Below, in pieces: positions 1 through 5,570 of a DNA stretch of 7,171 bases (position 1 is the first letter of the stretch; every line of letters starts with the position of its first letter). Made by a program: the position numbers and the translations under genes. The notes under the pieces are model-generated. The model saw only the letters and a program-made list of their open reading frames with translations. It made no database searches and had not been told where the DNA came from. The stretch is from contig JAHIMV010000002.1 of NCBI GenBank assembly GCA_018896315.1, forward strand, positions 1 to 7,171, given 5' to 3'. Origin of the DNA: Patescibacteria group bacterium. Its GTDB lineage: Bacteria; Patescibacteriota; Patescibacteriia; UBA2591; UBA6264.

Positions 1-7
1 AACTATT

Positions 8-106
8 GTTGTAGCCAACAAAACAAGCGAGAATGTCTTTTTTAATGGCCGTCTTGGACAATCTTTGAGACATTCTCTTGGGTTGGCTACAACCAGGGCG
101 GCCATT
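8..106 (+). repeat. Nested inverted repeat with possible pseudoknot upstream of the recombinase
   Basis: Two perfect arm pairs are nested here: GTTGTAGCCAAC at 8-19 pairs with GTTGGCTACAAC at 82-93, and GAGAATGTCT at 29-38 pairs with AGACATTCTC at 68-77. The loop between them carries AATGGCCG (44-51), which is the exact complement of CGGCCATT (99-106) just outside the hairpin, so the whole could fold as an H-type pseudoknot ending about 20 nt before the recombinase ATG. It may be a leader RNA structure, a recombinase binding site or an element end; the sequence does not decide between them. No convincing coding sequence is seen in 1-126. Confidence 0.6.
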
Positions 107-126
107 TAAGTTTTAACGTAAAATAT

Positions 127-1665
127 ATGGAGCAAAAATTCTTTTTGTACGCCCGCAAGTCCACCGATGTTGAGGATAAGCAGGTTTTGAGTATTGAGGC
201 GCAGATCACAGAATTGCGCGCCTTTGCCAAAACTGAAGGCTTGGAAATTTTGGAGGAGCTTGTGGAAAAACAATCGGCGAAAGTTCCCGGCAGGCCTATT
301 TTTAACGCCATGGTGGCTCGCATAGAGCGCGGAGAAGCCAACGGCATCGTTTGTTGGCACCCGGATCGTATAGCGCGCAATTCTGTGGACGGAGGCAAGA
401 TTATCTACCTCATAGATTGCGGGCGTATTGTGGCGTTGAAGTTTCCGCAATTTTGGTTTGAACCTACGCCACAAGGCAAGTTCATGCTGAACATTGCCTT
501 TGGGCAAAGCAAATATTATGTGGATTCTCTTTCCGAAAATACGAAGCGTGGTTTGCGCCAAAAAGTACGGCGAGGAGAATATCCATGCGTTGCGCCCACC
601 GGATATATCAATGACGTGCGTACAAAAACAGTTGTCCAAGACAAGAAAAAGGCAACCGTGATAAAACGAGCTTTTGAGTTATACGCAAAAGGAAGCGCAA
701 CGCTCGGAAATATTTCCGACTTTTTGGCGCAACATGGAATCATGTCCCGCGGCGGAAAGAGAATCCACAAAGACAGAGTCACATTTATCCTAAAAAATCC
801 ATTTTACTACGGACATTTCCGTTACACCGGGGAAATTCACGAAGGAAGGCACGAGCCAATCATAGCAAAGAAACTTTTTGATCGAGTGCAAGAAGTGCTC
901 TCGCAAAGAGGCAGACCACGAAAAAAAGCAAAAAATGAGCCGAAAGCGTTTTGCGGACTCCTCTCATGTAGCGAGTGCGGCATGATGATAACGGCTGAAG
1001 TCCAGAAAGGGCATACATACTATCGCTGTACCAAAAAAGGAAAAAATAGTTGCCAGCAGCCCTATATTCGAGAGGAGGAATTGGACAAACAGCTTTCGGC
1101 TCTTATTGAAAAAGTTTCTTTGCCGCAGAATTGGGCGGAAGATCTTTTACAAATGGCAGAAAAAGATAGAAAAGAATCCGCCCAATCCTGCACTGCTTTT
1201 GTTCAAGAGGCACAGGAAAAAACGAAAAGTATCAACATCCAAATCCAGCGTCTTATGGATGTGTACCTTGAACAGGATATTGAGCGAGAAGAATACCGAG
1301 AGCGCAAGGCAAAGTTTATGAGCGAAAAGAAGACGCTGGAAGAAAAAATAATCAATCTTGAACAAAAACAGAACGATTGGCTCGAACCGTTTAGGGAATG
1401 GATAAATACGGCGCAGAATGCGCCGAAAATCGCAAGGGATGAAGCGCTTTTTCCTAAAAAAGTGCTTGCCAAAGAAATCTTTGGCTCGAACCTCCAGCTC
1501 GCCGAAAAAGTGGCGCGCGTCGGTGCACTCGAAAATTCAAAAAACCCCGAAAATTCGCCCAAAAACCAATGGGCGGCACTTCGTGCCGCCCTGCAATCGG
1601 TTGGAAAAATTCCGAAAAGTCAGATTTTGGTGGGCATGCTGGGATTCGAACCCAGAACCACTTAA
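127..1665 (+). CDS. Large serine recombinase (integrase-type) ending inside a tRNA gene
   Basis: A DNA recombinase that would cut and rejoin attachment sites through a serine-DNA intermediate. The N-terminal resolvase domain (about 3-150) has YARKSTD with catalytic Ser12 and Arg10, and the HPDRIARN motif at 78-85. The recombinase domain (about 155-265) is followed by a zinc ribbon with Cys281/Cys284 and Cys301/Cys309, then a charged coiled coil (about 340-420). The length is typical of large serine integrases. The ATG at 127 sits four residues before the first conserved strand; no Shine-Dalgarno is visible. The last 11 residues (VGMLGFEPRTT) are translated from the antisense of the tRNA at 1628-1702, and the stop lies in its anticodon stem. 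Base composition is visibly richer in G+C than the genes to the right, which fits a mobile origin. The target site and cargo are not known. Confidence 0.93.
   Translation: MEQKFFLYARKSTDVEDKQVLSIEAQITELRAFAKTEGLEILEELVEKQSAKVPGRPIFNAMVARIERGEANGIVCWHPDRIARNSVDGGKIIYLIDCGRIVALKFPQFWFEPTPQGKFMLNIAFGQSKYYVDSLSENTKRGLRQKVRRGEYPCVAPTGYINDVRTKTVVQDKKKATVIKRAFELYAKGSATLGNISDFLAQHGIMSRGGKRIHKDRVTFILKNPFYYGHFRYTGEIHEGRHEPIIAKKLFDRVQEVLSQRGRPRKKAKNEPKAFCGLLSCSECGMMITAEVQKGHTYYRCTKKGKNSCQQPYIREEELDKQLSALIEKVSLPQNWAEDLLQMAEKDRKESAQSCTAFVQEAQEKTKSINIQIQRLMDVYLEQDIEREEYRERKAKFMSEKKTLEEKIINLEQKQNDWLEPFREWINTAQNAPKIARDEALFPKKVLAKEIFGSNLQLAEKVARVGALENSKNPENSPKNQWAALRAALQSVGKIPKSQILVGMLGFEPRTT
1571..1591 (-). 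terminator. Perfect 9-bp palindrome, possible terminator of the tRNA
   Basis: GGGCGGCAC (1571-1579) and GTGCCGCCC (1583-1591) form a perfect hairpin with a 3-nt loop. Read on the minus strand it lies 36 nt beyond the tRNA 3' end and is followed by ATTGGTTTTT, so it could end the tRNA transcript, although the T-run is short and offset. On the plus strand the same bases encode the recombinase residues WAALRAAL. An alternative is a dyad recognised by the recombinase. Confidence 0.4.
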
Positions 1666-1702
1666 TTATAAGTTAAGCGCTCTACCATTGAGCTACATGC
1701 CC
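1628..1702 (-). tRNA. tRNA-Ile, anticodon UAU, CCA encoded
   Basis: The minus strand folds into a complete cloverleaf: acceptor GGGCATG/CATGCCC, D arm GCTC/GAGC with GG in a 7-nt loop, anticodon stem CTTAA/TTAAG with loop CTTATAA, a 5-nt variable loop, and T arm CTGGG/CCCAG with loop TTCGAAT. The anticodon is TAT (plus positions 1668-1670), which reads AUA. The discriminator is A and the genome encodes CCA at 1628-1630. The GGGC...TGTAGCTCA opening resembles bacterial tRNA-Ile. Most bacteria read AUA with a lysidine-modified CAU tRNA instead, so the UAU anticodon is notable. A TATAAA hexamer (1721-1726, minus) is placed well for a -10 box inside the end of the upstream gene, but co-transcription with that gene is equally possible. 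Confidence 0.93.
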
Positions 1703-1717
1703 GATAATGGGTGAATT

Positions 1718-2380
1718 TTATTTATATCGTTCAGCTATTGCTTTGATAAGCAACATAATTTTTTCTCCAAGTCTTACATCACAAATATAGATTCTGCATG
1801 TTCCATGTCCAAATTTCCCTTTGTGGTTTATTCGTAAACTTGAAGATTTTTTAATGTAAGGTTTTCTGAATTGAGACAGAGGAAGATTCAGTATCTTGCT
1901 CCAAAATAGGTGCTCTTTTTGAATATCCATATCTTTATATAAATGTAGGGCTATTTTAATTTTTTCTCTTGGAACTTTTAATATTTTAGTTAACCAATAA
2001 AGAATGAACCTAATTATATCAGGGTCAGTATTACTAACCCCAACAGGACCTCGGAGATCTTTATGTCCTTCGCCCCAATAAAGAAATAGTCCCGCAAAGA
2101 ATTTCTCGCGCTTTGTTAATGGCAGCCAAATTCGTTTTTGTTCATTATAAATTTCTTTTAATCTCATTTCTCTTTTTTTTCGCATTGTTTCTCGAAATCT
2201 TTCAATTCTTTGTTCGTTACAATCACGAAGTTCTCTAATCCGTTGTTTGGATAAGGGATAGTCTCTTAACCAATAACTTAGTGTACTTTTGCTTATACCT
2301 AATATTTTTTTGATTTGACTATAACTCTTTTCTTCTAGTCTTAATTTAATAGCTTTTTCTCTATCGGCAAAACGCGCCAT
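1718..2380 (-). CDS. Helix-turn-helix protein with LAGLIDADG-like domain, function unknown
   Basis: A 220-residue basic protein. Residues 6-42 form a helix-turn-helix of the transposase/resolvase type (SYSQIKKILGISKSTLSYWL). A very basic helical linker follows (about 45-90). The C-terminal part begins with FFAGLFLYWGEGHK (94-107), which resembles a LAGLIDADG helix with Glu104 at the place of the catalytic acid. It continues with VSNTDPDIIRF (115-125), IALHLYKDMD and a GTCRIYICD strand, a layout seen in LAGLIDADG-fold proteins. Only one such motif is present, so it would act as a dimer if it is a nuclease; WhiA shows that this fold can also serve regulation. The gene ends 15 nt before the tRNA on the same strand and may share its transcript. 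It is divergent from ruvB. No Shine-Dalgarno site precedes the ATG. The domain reading is by eye; the function is not known. Confidence 0.85.
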   Translation of the reverse strand: MARFADREKAIKLRLEEKSYSQIKKILGISKSTLSYWLRDYPLSKQRIRELRDCNEQRIERFRETMRKKREMRLKEIYNEQKRIWLPLTKREKFFAGLFLYWGEGHKDLRGPVGVSNTDPDIIRFILYWLTKILKVPREKIKIALHLYKDMDIQKEHLFWSKILNLPLSQFRKPYIKKSSSLRINHKGKFGHGTCRIYICDVRLGEKIMLLIKAIAERYK

Positions 2381-2429
2381 AATTTTGTACTAACAAATTA
2401 TATTTATATCTAATGATATTCATTGGTTC

Positions 2430-2458
2430 ATTTTACCGTTTTTGTATTAAAATGTAAA
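2430..2458 (-). promoter_or_regulatory. Sigma70-like promoter for the HTH/LAGLIDADG-like gene
   Basis: On the minus strand TTTACA (2453-2458) and TAAAAT (2430-2435) are separated by exactly 17 nt. Transcription would start near 2423, giving a leader of about 43 nt before the ATG at 2380. Confidence 0.6.
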
Positions 2459-2485
2459 GAACAAAAAATTATATTTTGAGTAAAA

Positions 2486-2515
2486 TTGCATTTAATAATT
2501 ATGAACTAATTATAC
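2486..2515 (+). promoter_or_regulatory. Weak candidate promoter for ruvB
   Basis: TTGCAT (2486-2491) and TTATAC (2510-2515) are separated by 18 nt upstream of ruvB. The surrounding spacer is so AT-rich that chance -10 boxes are common, so this is only the best candidate seen. Nothing else is recognised in the 2381-2558 spacer besides the divergent promoter. Confidence 0.3.
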
Positions 2516-2561
2516 AAAAATTATTTCAAAAGGCAATAAGTCTTGTCAGTTTAAATTTTTG

Positions 2562-3596
2562 ATGTTAAAATTATTTGATATGACTCAGAAAAACAATAAT
2601 AATATTATTTCACAAAAAGAGCTGCCCGAAGACAAGAAAATGGATTTGAATTTACGACCGAAAACCTTACAAGACTTTATTGGCCAAGAGAAACTAAAAG
2701 CCAATTTAAAAATATTTATTCAGGCGGCAAAGCAAAGGCAACAGCCGCTCGAGCATGCGCTTTTTCATGGAAATCACGGACTCGGAAAAACGACCCTCTC
2801 ATATATCATCGCCCATGAAATGGACACGGAAATTCAGGTTACTTCTGGGCCGGCATTAGAAAAGGTGGGAGATTTGGCAGCTATTCTCACTTCATTAAAA
2901 GATGGAAGTATTTTATTTATTGATGAAATCCATCGCCTTAATCGATCAATTGAAGAAGTCTTATATCCAGCCATGGAAGAATATGCTTTGGATTTAATTG
3001 TTGGCCAAGGACCGAGCGCTAAAATTTTGCGATTAGACCTCCCCCAATTTACTTTAATTGGAGCAACAACTCGACCAAGTTTAATTTCACCGCCTTTGCG
3101 CGACCGTTTTGGAGCGGTTTATCAATTAAATTTTTATCAGACTTCGGAAATCAAAGAAATTGTTTTGCGGTCAGCTGATATTTTAAAAATAAAAATTGAA
3201 GAAAAAGCGGCTCAAGAAGTTGCCCAATGTTCTCGTTTTACACCGCGGGTAGCTAATCGACTTTTAAAAAGAGTAAGAGACTTTGCCCAGGTTCATGACC
3301 ATGAAAAAATTAATCAGAAAATCGCTCAGCAGGCTTTGGAAATGTTAGAAATAGATCATTTGGGATTAAATTACACAGATAGACGCATTTTATCTTGTCT
3401 AATTGAAAAATTTTCAGGCGGACCAGTAGGAATAAAAACATTAGCCGTAGCTACTGGTGAAGATTTAAATACTATTGAAGAAATTTATGAACCTTATTTA
3501 ATTCAATCAGGTTTTTTAGATCGGACATTAAGAGGAAGAATAGCCACGCCATTGGCTTATAAACATTTGGGATATAAAAGGGGATTCCCTTTTTAA
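2562..3596 (+). CDS. ruvB: Holliday junction branch migration ATPase RuvB
   Basis: The hexameric AAA+ motor that, with RuvA, drives branch migration of Holliday junctions during recombination repair. Numbered from the ATG at 2562 (344 aa), the conserved LRPKTLQDFIGQ block is at 31-42, Walker A GNHGLGKTT at 70-78, Walker B with Asp121/Glu122 in LFIDEIH, sensor 1 GATTR at 167-171, the arginine-finger segment RDRFG at 180-184, sensor 2 TPRVANRLLKRVRDFA from about 227, and the C-terminal winged helix with GGPVG and RGRIAT. Walker A has Asn-His where E. coli RuvB has Pro-Pro. The frame is also open from a TTG at 2559, and ATGs at 2580 and 2640 are alternative starts; none has a Shine-Dalgarno site and the first 25 residues are poorly conserved. 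ruvA and ruvC are not adjacent in this window. The protease gene follows 159 nt later on the same strand. Confidence 0.96.
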   Translation: MLKLFDMTQKNNNNIISQKELPEDKKMDLNLRPKTLQDFIGQEKLKANLKIFIQAAKQRQQPLEHALFHGNHGLGKTTLSYIIAHEMDTEIQVTSGPALEKVGDLAAILTSLKDGSILFIDEIHRLNRSIEEVLYPAMEEYALDLIVGQGPSAKILRLDLPQFTLIGATTRPSLISPPLRDRFGAVYQLNFYQTSEIKEIVLRSADILKIKIEEKAAQEVAQCSRFTPRVANRLLKRVRDFAQVHDHEKINQKIAQQALEMLEIDHLGLNYTDRRILSCLIEKFSGGPVGIKTLAVATGEDLNTIEEIYEPYLIQSGFLDRTLRGRIATPLAYKHLGYKRGFPF

Positions 3597-3651
3597 GTTC
3601 TTGAAGGTCGGCTTTTCAAGTGGCTTTGTGGATATTTAAAATTTTTTCGTA

Positions 3652-3755
3652 ATTCGTAATTCGTTTTTTATTCGTAGCCGAAACCGCAAAATTCGCATAT
3701 TCGTCTTTCGGTTTCGGGTAATTCGTAGGAGGAGCGAAGTGATAACGTAGCGACT
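3652..3755 (+). repeat. ATTCGTA-word spacer with hairpin before the protease gene
   Basis: The ruvB-protease spacer holds exact ATTCGTA words at 3652-3658, 3670-3676 and 3721-3727, with near variants at 3659, 3691 and 3699. A hairpin with arms CCGAAACCG (3678-3686) and CGGTTTCGG (3709-3717) lies among them. It ends with a block starting GGAGGAGCGAAGTG (3728-3741) that reappears in altered form, inverted, near 5966. The AGGAGG inside that block lies 23 nt from the protease ATG, too far for a normal ribosome binding site. Confidence 0.7.
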
Positions 3756-4961
3756 ATGATTTCTCAAAAAAAAGCAATTGTTCTATTAATTATTATTTCT
3801 ATAGTTTTTCTTATCTTTGGCATTATTTTAGGAGGAAATTTAACTCAACAAAAATTCCCCCCGATTGTTTCAGAAGAAATTAATCCTGATTTTGATAATG
3901 ACTTGTTTTGGAGTGTTTGGTCAGCGGTTAAAAAAAATTATGTAAAACAGCCAGTTGATGACAAAGACCTGTTTTACGGTTCTTTAAAAGGATTAGTCAT
4001 GGGGTTGGATGATCCTTATTCTATCTTTTTAAAACCAGAATTAGCTGAAAAATTTCTTGAAGACATGTCTGGTAGTTTTGAGGGGGTAGGCATGGAAATT
4101 GGAATTAAAGATGGTCGTTTAACTATTATTGCCCCTCTGCCCCATACTCCAGCTTTTCGGTCTGGTTTACGCTCAGGTGATAAGATTTTTGCTATTGATG
4201 AAAAAGACACCAGTGGGATGGGTCTTGATGAGGCAGTACACTTAATTAGAGGACCAAAGGGAACAACAGTTACTTTAACTATTTGGCACCAAGGAGAGAC
4301 AAAAACTAAAGATGTTGATGTGGTTCGCGACGTTATTGATATTAAAACAGTTTCTTGGGAATTAAAAGGAAATAAAATTGCTTATTTAAAAGTTTCTCAT
4401 TTTTCCGAAGATACTTGGAAAGATTTCAAAAATATTGCCAGGGTAATTGTTAAAGCTAACCCCAATGGCCTGATTCTTGATTTACGTAATAATCCAGGCG
4501 GTTATTTAGATACGGCAGTTAACATGGCTGGATATTGGATAGACAAAGAAATAGCGGTTTTCTCCAGAGATGCTCAAGGCAAAGAAAAAGAATATAGAGC
4601 TCAAGGATGGGCAGACTTAAAACACATTCCAACAATTGTTTTAGTTAACCAAGGATCTGCTTCTGCTTCAGAAATTTTGGCAGGAGCTCTACAAGACTAT
4701 AATCAGGCAACGATTTTAGGAGAACAGACTTTTGGCAAAGGCTCGGTTCAGGAGTTAGAAACACTAAGTGATAATTCTGCCTTAAAATTAACAGTTGCTT
4801 ATTGGTATACTCCTTTAGGACGTTCAATTGATGAACAAGGAATTATTCCAGACATTGAAGTCGAACATACAGAAGAGGACTATTTACATGATCGCGACCC
4901 TCAATTAGATAGAGCTTTATTAATTTTAGGAGGAGAACCTCCAGAACCCCCAAAACATTAA
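3756..4961 (+). CDS. S41 family carboxyl-terminal processing protease (CtpA/CtpB type)
   Basis: A membrane-anchored serine protease that trims or degrades envelope proteins from their C-termini. An uncleaved signal anchor spans about 7-28 (IVLLIIISIVFLIFGIILGG), placing the rest outside the membrane. A short helical region (45-105) precedes a PDZ domain (about 106-195, with FEGVGMEIG and the ligand-binding surface LRSGDKIFAID). The S41 core follows, with LDLRNNPGG (241-249). The catalytic dyad is seen as Ser303 in GSASASEI and Lys328 in FGKGSVQ, 25 residues apart as in E. coli Tsp, with Asp314 in the QDY motif. The 401-aa length is normal. The C-terminus is short and proline-rich (GGEPPEPPKH). 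The ATG at 3756 is the only possible start because a stop lies in frame at 3726. Substrates cannot be inferred from the neighbours. Confidence 0.95.
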   Translation: MISQKKAIVLLIIISIVFLIFGIILGGNLTQQKFPPIVSEEINPDFDNDLFWSVWSAVKKNYVKQPVDDKDLFYGSLKGLVMGLDDPYSIFLKPELAEKFLEDMSGSFEGVGMEIGIKDGRLTIIAPLPHTPAFRSGLRSGDKIFAIDEKDTSGMGLDEAVHLIRGPKGTTVTLTIWHQGETKTKDVDVVRDVIDIKTVSWELKGNKIAYLKVSHFSEDTWKDFKNIARVIVKANPNGLILDLRNNPGGYLDTAVNMAGYWIDKEIAVFSRDAQGKEKEYRAQGWADLKHIPTIVLVNQGSASASEILAGALQDYNQATILGEQTFGKGSVQELETLSDNSALKLTVAYWYTPLGRSIDEQGIIPDIEVEHTEEDYLHDRDPQLDRALLILGGEPPEPPKH

Positions 4962-5116
4962 AACCCTGTGACGGTCTGCCTATCTAACCCTGTGACGGTC
5001 TGTAATCCTGTGAAGGTCTGCCTATCTCATTGCCTTATTAGAGAGCTTTTAGAAATCCTGTGAAGAACCCTGTGACGGTCTGCCTATCTCATTGCTTTAT
5101 TGGAGAGCTTTTAGAA
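4962..5116. repeat. Irregular repeat cluster with AACCCTGTGACGGTCTG core
   Basis: The core AACCCTGTGACGGTCTG occurs at 4962-4978, 4986-5002 and 5066-5082, and as AATCCTGTGAAGGTCTG at 5004-5020. A broken piece (ATCCTGTGAAG) lies at 5055-5065. Three of the full cores are followed by CCTATCT. Two extend into a near-identical 51-nt unit (5004-5054 and 5066-5116) containing GAGAGCTTTTAGA. The spacing is 24, 18 and 62 nt, so this is neither a clean tandem repeat nor a CRISPR array. It begins directly at the stop codon of the protease gene and ends before the terminator. No coding sequence is seen in it. Confidence 0.85.
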
Positions 5117-5134
5117 GATTAGAACATTATTATT

Positions 5135-5162
5135 AAAAAATCGGAGCTCCGAGCTCCGATTT
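5135..5162 (-). terminator. Intrinsic terminator between convergent rpmA and the protease gene
   Basis: AAATCGGAGCT (5138-5148) and AGCTCCGATTT (5152-5162) are perfect 11-bp arms with a 3-nt loop. On the minus strand the stem is followed by an uninterrupted T6 (plus A5135-5140), which makes it a strong terminator for rpmA, whose stop is 10 nt away. On the plus strand the T-tract is weaker, but it can also stop read-through from the protease gene. Confidence 0.85.
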
Positions 5163-5171
5163 CATATTATT

Positions 5172-5444
5172 TTACTGAACACTAATAAATTTTCTTTTAA
5201 CTAATTTTCCATCAAATTTTTTAACTTTTTTTTGGTTAAAAAAAACATTACCTTTAGCGATTGCATAAATCGTGTGGTCTTTACCGCAACGGACACCTGT
5301 TCCCGGGTGAAATTTTGTTCCTCTTTGTCTAACAATGATAATTCCCGGCCAAACTTTTTGCCCGCCCGCGGCTTTGACGCCTAATCTTTTCGATTGTGAG
5401 TCGCGGCCCAAAGATGTTGAGCCACCCGCTTTCTTATGTGCCAT
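5172..5444 (-). CDS. rpmA: 50S ribosomal protein bL27
   Basis: A large-subunit ribosomal protein whose N-terminal tail reaches the peptidyl transferase centre. From the ATG at 5444 the 90-aa product begins MAHKKAGGSTSLGRDSQSKRLGVK, the family signature, and continues with the conserved GTKFHPGTGVRCGKDHTIYAIAKG. The frame is also open from a TTG at 5453, but the MAHKK start matches the family and has no cleaved extension of the Firmicutes kind. The usual partner rplU is not next to it; rpmA is a single-gene unit with its own promoter (5476-5503) and terminator (5135-5162). The leader is about 25 nt and has no clear Shine-Dalgarno site. Confidence 0.97.
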   Translation of the reverse strand: MAHKKAGGSTSLGRDSQSKRLGVKAAGGQKVWPGIIIVRQRGTKFHPGTGVRCGKDHTIYAIAKGNVFFNQKKVKKFDGKLVKRKFISVQ

Positions 5445-5475
5445 ACCTGTCAATTAAACAATTTAACAATTAAAC

Positions 5476-5503
5476 ATTTTAACATAATTAGACTTCTTGT
5501 CAA
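5476..5503 (-). promoter_or_regulatory. Sigma70-like promoter of rpmA
   Basis: On the minus strand a consensus TTGACA (5498-5503) is followed after 16 nt by TAAAAT (5476-5481). Transcription would start near 5469, about 25 nt before the rpmA ATG. Its -35 box overlaps that of the divergent promoter at 5497-5525. Confidence 0.7.
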
Positions 5504-5525
5504 GTTAGTGTTGTATTGATATTAT
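5497..5525 (+). promoter_or_regulatory. Sigma70-like promoter of the small membrane protein gene
   Basis: TTGTCA (5497-5502) and TATTAT (5520-5525) are separated by exactly 17 nt. The predicted transcription start near 5532 supports the ATG at 5571 over an upstream TTG as the start of the next gene. Confidence 0.6.
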
Positions 5526-5528
5526 TAA

Positions 5529-5564
5529 GTTGTTATTTTGTTAAGTTGTTATTTTGTTAAGTTG
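5529..5564 (+). repeat. Short tandem repeat in the leader of the membrane protein gene
   Basis: GTTGTTATTTTGTTAA is repeated exactly at 5529-5544 and 5545-5560, followed by a partial GTTG. Similar TTAACAATT words in the opposite orientation fill 5454-5485 on the rpmA side, so the divergent spacer is built of one word family around the shared promoters. Confidence 0.75.
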
Positions 5565-5570
5565 CCTATT

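Noticed and set aside
106..639. Long minus-strand frame under the recombinase N-terminus
   Set aside because: It overlaps the well-supported resolvase domain and its product shows no recognisable domain.
1418..1714. Open frame on the plus strand across the tRNA
   Set aside because: It is a shadow of the recombinase and tRNA; its DSNPEPLNYKLSALPLSYMP tail is a typical antisense-tRNA translation.
3600..3620. Hairpin CTTGAA/TTCAAG after ruvB as terminator
   Set aside because: The stem is only 6 bp of mostly A-T pairs and no T-tract follows directly; the first T-run is about 20 nt further on.
3727..3732. AGGAGG as ribosome binding site of the protease gene
   Set aside because: It is 23 nt from the ATG and no alternative start lies closer in frame; it belongs to the repeat block that recurs near 5966.
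4962..5116. Short CRISPR array
   Set aside because: Repeat spacing is irregular (24, 18, 62 nt), the intervening sequences are themselves repeated, and no cas gene is present.
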